From: Deltaproteobacteria bacterium
GTDB lineage: Bacteria; Desulfobacterota; DSM-4660; Desulfatiglandales; HGW-15
Length of the DNA: 64,000 nt
Direction of reading: 5' to 3'
Assembly: GCA_020060215.1 (NCBI GenBank)
Contig: JAGVAP010000074.1
Coordinates: 1 to 64,000, forward strand
This document shows, piece after piece, positions 61,889-64,000 of the stretch. Position 1 is the first letter of the stretch; each line of letters begins with the position of its first letter. The position numbers were made by a program, and so were the translations under genes. A model generated the notes under the pieces. It made no database searches, had not been told where the DNA came from, and saw only the letters and a list, made by a program, of their open reading frames with translations.

Positions 61889-63721
61889 ATGTCCTTCTAT
61901 CGGAAAAACATGGAGATCCTGGCCCGGCGGCACCCGGGGCTTGCAGCGGCGATGAAACACGCCACGATCCCGGAGCCGATCGGGGTCTTTAAGAGCTCAA
62001 GCGGCAGGCCTACCCTCCTCTGGGCAGGACCGGGCTCCAGGCCCGGATTCCTCCACTCCCCAGGGGATCCGGTGCTGGAGGCTGAAAGGCTCGTCGAAAA
62101 CCGCACCTTCAGGAATCAGGACGGCACCCTCCTGCTCGGTCTCGGACTCGGATATCTCGCCAAGGCCGTGTTGCGGAAAAAAGAGCCCCACCATCTCCTC
62201 TGTGTGGCCGAGGCGATACCCGGCATATTCAGACTGGCCCTGGAGCATAGCGATCTTTCCGATCTCCTTGCGGACGAGGAGACCCACTTCTTCATAGGGG
62301 ACGGGATTCGATCCATACTCAACGGATTCAGGCCCCTGCATCTCAAGGCCATCTCCGGGGACTTCAACAAGCTCGCGCTCCCGCCTTTTCTGGAGATCTA
62401 CAACGGCTTCTATGACGAAATGGAGATCCGAATCCATGAGCACCTGACCAGCCTGAGACAGGGGTTCATTACATTCCGCGCAACCATGGACGCGTCCGTT
62501 TCCAACCTCTTCGAAAACATCCCCGCTTTCATGCGCTCCCAGGCCGTGGACAGCCTCAAGGGACTCCTGAGAGGCAAACCCGCGATCGTCGTTGCAGCGG
62601 GACCGTCCCTGTCCACGGAGATGGCCAAGCTGAAGAAGGTCAGGTCCAGGTGCTTTCTCATCGGTGTCGACACCGCCTTGAAGCCTTTGCTGGAGAACGG
62701 CTTTGTGCCGGATCTTGCGGTCACCTGCGACCCGCAGCCGCTCGCGTACCGGAAGATCGCCGCCGTGCCCCGGGAGTATCTCCCGCAAGTGCCGTTGATC
62801 TTCTGCCCGGATGCATGTTCGAAGGTCGTGGGGTCTTTCGGTGCGACCCGGTTCGTGACGAACTCCGACACTTCCCTGAGCCGGTGGCTGCTCAAGGGCA
62901 GGAGCGTCTCTCAATTGCCTTTTTCCGGTACGGTGGCGCATTTCGGATTTGCGGTGGCCTCCTACATGGCCGCGGACCCGATCATTCTGGTGGGGCTGGA
63001 TCTCTCTTTTCCTGGCGAGAGCTCCCATGCGGACGGCTGCACCGCCACCTGGGAGATCGACATGAAGGCGTGGACCAACCTGATTGCGGTCCCCTCCAAC
63101 GGCGGAGGCCAGGCAAGGACGACCCTCCCGTTCATCACCATGATCCGGCAGTTCGAGACCGATATCGAAAAGACCGGGGCACGGTGCATCAACGTCTCCA
63201 GGGACGGGGCGCGGATCAGGGGGGCCGAGTGGATGGACCTTGAAGAGGCCGCAGGTCCGGGCGGCGGGACTTCGATTGACTTCATGCCCCTTCTGGCCGA
63301 AGCTTACGGGCAGGGCCTGAGGATCCCGAAAGAGGAGTTCCTCTCCCGCTTGAAATGGCTCCTCCGCGAGTTGGAAGAGATGGCGGAGCGGGTGGCGGTC
63401 TCGAATCCTGTCTCAGGGTCATGCTGCACCGGGAAAATGGCGGATGCCTTTACCGCCTGCATGGGACAGGAGGCCCTTCTGAACATCCTCTTCGATTACT
63501 TCCCCAGGTACCTGCTCTCCTTCCACACCCTGCCGGAGGAGGGTTTTCCAAAGCCCGAACGGATGCGGGGTTCCGGATACGAGGAGCGGGTAACCCTGTT
63601 CCTGGAGGAAGCCCGGGAGATCATTCCCCTCCTGAAGGAGGGCTGCCTGGAGACGATCCGCAAACTGGACAATCCCCTTTGCCCTTACGGAGGGTGTGGC
63701 TCTCCGCCCGGCCGGGCCTAG
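61889..63721 (+). CDS. Motility accessory factor (Maf/DUF115) family protein
   Basis: It has 610 residues. The central DUF115/MptE-like domain has KPAIVVAAGPSLSTEMAKLK, FLIGVDTALKPLLENGFVPD, LAVTCDPQPLAYRKI, and ADPIILVGLDLSFPGESSHA with the later NGGGQARTTL. Known Maf proteins are required for nonulosonic-acid glycosylation of flagellin and are candidate CMP-nonulosonate transferases. This fits neuB and neuA in the same island. The N-terminal 150 residues are shared with the upstream CgeB hybrid. The start is ATG 61889. A stem-loop follows the stop. Confidence 0.9.
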   Translation: MSFYRKNMEILARRHPGLAAAMKHATIPEPIGVFKSSSGRPTLLWAGPGSRPGFLHSPGDPVLEAERLVENRTFRNQDGTLLLGLGLGYLAKAVLRKKEPHHLLCVAEAIPGIFRLALEHSDLSDLLADEETHFFIGDGIRSILNGFRPLHLKAISGDFNKLALPPFLEIYNGFYDEMEIRIHEHLTSLRQGFITFRATMDASVSNLFENIPAFMRSQAVDSLKGLLRGKPAIVVAAGPSLSTEMAKLKKVRSRCFLIGVDTALKPLLENGFVPDLAVTCDPQPLAYRKIAAVPREYLPQVPLIFCPDACSKVVGSFGATRFVTNSDTSLSRWLLKGRSVSQLPFSGTVAHFGFAVASYMAADPIILVGLDLSFPGESSHADGCTATWEIDMKAWTNLIAVPSNGGGQARTTLPFITMIRQFETDIEKTGARCINVSRDGARIRGAEWMDLEEAAGPGGGTSIDFMPLLAEAYGQGLRIPKEEFLSRLKWLLRELEEMAERVAVSNPVSGSCCTGKMADAFTACMGQEALLNILFDYFPRYLLSFHTLPEEGFPKPERMRGSGYEERVTLFLEEAREIIPLLKEGCLETIRKLDNPLCPYGGCGSPPGRA

Positions 63722-63733
63722 TACTTTCGCCGA

Positions 63734-63768
63734 GCGCAGGGCAGCACGGCCAGGCCCTGCGCCATTTT
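63734..63768 (+). terminator. Possible transcription terminator after the Maf gene
   Basis: GCGCAGGGC (63734-63742) pairs perfectly with GCCCTGCGC (63754-63762) around an 11-base loop, 12 bases after the Maf stop. A short CATTTTC follows. The stem is strong but the T-run is only four bases, so termination may be weak. Confidence 0.5.
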
Positions 63769-63780
63769 CAAGGAGCTGAA

Positions 63781-63879
63781 CCCTAGCGTTGCACAAATTC
63801 GGGTACCTTCGTAGGAATTCACTGGCAGTGAGATCGAAAAGGGCAATGCTCGGTATTCACGACTGACAATATTCCTCCA
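63781..63879 (-). repeat. Dispersed repeat, copy 2
   Basis: The reverse complement of this stretch matches 35233-35361 at both ends (TGGAGGAAT and TACCCGAATTTGTGCAACGC), without the roughly 30-base nested insertion. The remaining bases to 64000 contain no recognisable gene. Confidence 0.8.
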
Positions 63880-64000
63880 CAATTCATGTAGCCTCCCCAT
63901 TTGCGAAGACGACATTGCCCTTGTTTTATGCAACTAGTGAGGTAAAGTCTACCACGGATTCCATGAGACCCCCAGTGATCGAAAGAATTGTCCCACCCGA

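Noticed and set aside
1..64000. tRNA, rRNA or riboswitch genes
   Set aside because: No cloverleaf, rRNA-like stretch or conserved aptamer core was recognised by eye on either strand; short or divergent RNAs could have been missed.
1..64000. Transposase or integrase gene that would mark the island as a mobile element
   Set aside because: None is encoded in the window; only short dispersed repeats are seen.

Overview
The window is about 60% GC and gene-dense, with long overlapping + strand operons. It looks like one chromosomal segment of a Gram-negative bacterium. The ftsH-folP pair, the type III pantothenate kinase, and the intergenic repeat styles (AGTAGGCAGTAAG-type, TGTCCAATGTCC-type, CCACAAAGACAC-type) suggest a deltaproteobacterial (Desulfobacterota-like) lineage. 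That assignment is an inference: no rRNA or tRNA gene is present to test it.

Layout. (1) Positions 1-5133 are housekeeping: the tail of a TPR protein, then a minus-strand operon ftsH-folP-coaX-ldcA. (2) Positions 5134-5563 are a divergent intergenic region. (3) From 5564 to 63721 almost everything is a surface-glycan and protein-glycosylation island on the + strand, with one minus-strand aminotransferase at 40083-41189. It opens with a winged-helix regulator carrying a Rossmann-like domain, then an Rmd-like sugar-nucleotide reductase, a NeuB fused to a second TIM barrel, a radical SAM enzyme, a DegT aminotransferase and an asparagine-synthetase-like amidotransferase. From 13.8 to 20 kb lies a tightly overlapping tailoring set: glycosyltransferase, two formyltransferases, amidohydrolase, FemAB/GNAT-like acyltransferase, deacetylase-like protein and WbqC. 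From 20 to 35 kb lies a run of radical SAM genes with a methyltransferase, a CMP-nonulosonate cytidylyltransferase (NeuA), a degenerate NeuA-like paralogue, a glycosyltransferase and a VpsJ-like protein. From 35 to 41 kb are a second AsnB, a glycosyltransferase and a Wbp/Wlb-like set (acetyltransferase, dehydrogenase, aminotransferase) expected to make a 3-acetamido sugar. From 41 to 48 kb are another B12-type radical SAM, methyltransferases, a glycosyltransferase and a flavoprotein. From 47.5 to 63.7 kb are TPR-carrying glycosyltransferases and methyltransferases, a 1894-residue multidomain protein, a Maf-N/CgeB hybrid and a Maf (DUF115) protein.

How they fit together. NeuB and NeuA point to a nonulosonic (sialic-acid-like) sugar. 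Maf proteins are known to be needed for transfer of such sugars to flagellin, so flagellin or another surface protein is a plausible acceptor, although no acceptor gene lies here. The tailoring enzymes predict N-formyl, N-acyl, O-methyl, sulfo and amide decorations.

The most unusual content is nine radical SAM genes (six SPASM-type, three B12-binding). Four of them share an N-terminal domain of about 185 residues that resembles a decayed nucleotidyltransferase. A second unusual feature is a recurring two-TPR cassette attached to otherwise unrelated transferases. Decay is visible in a wecB pseudogene, a frameshifted coiled-coil gene and several dispersed repeats.
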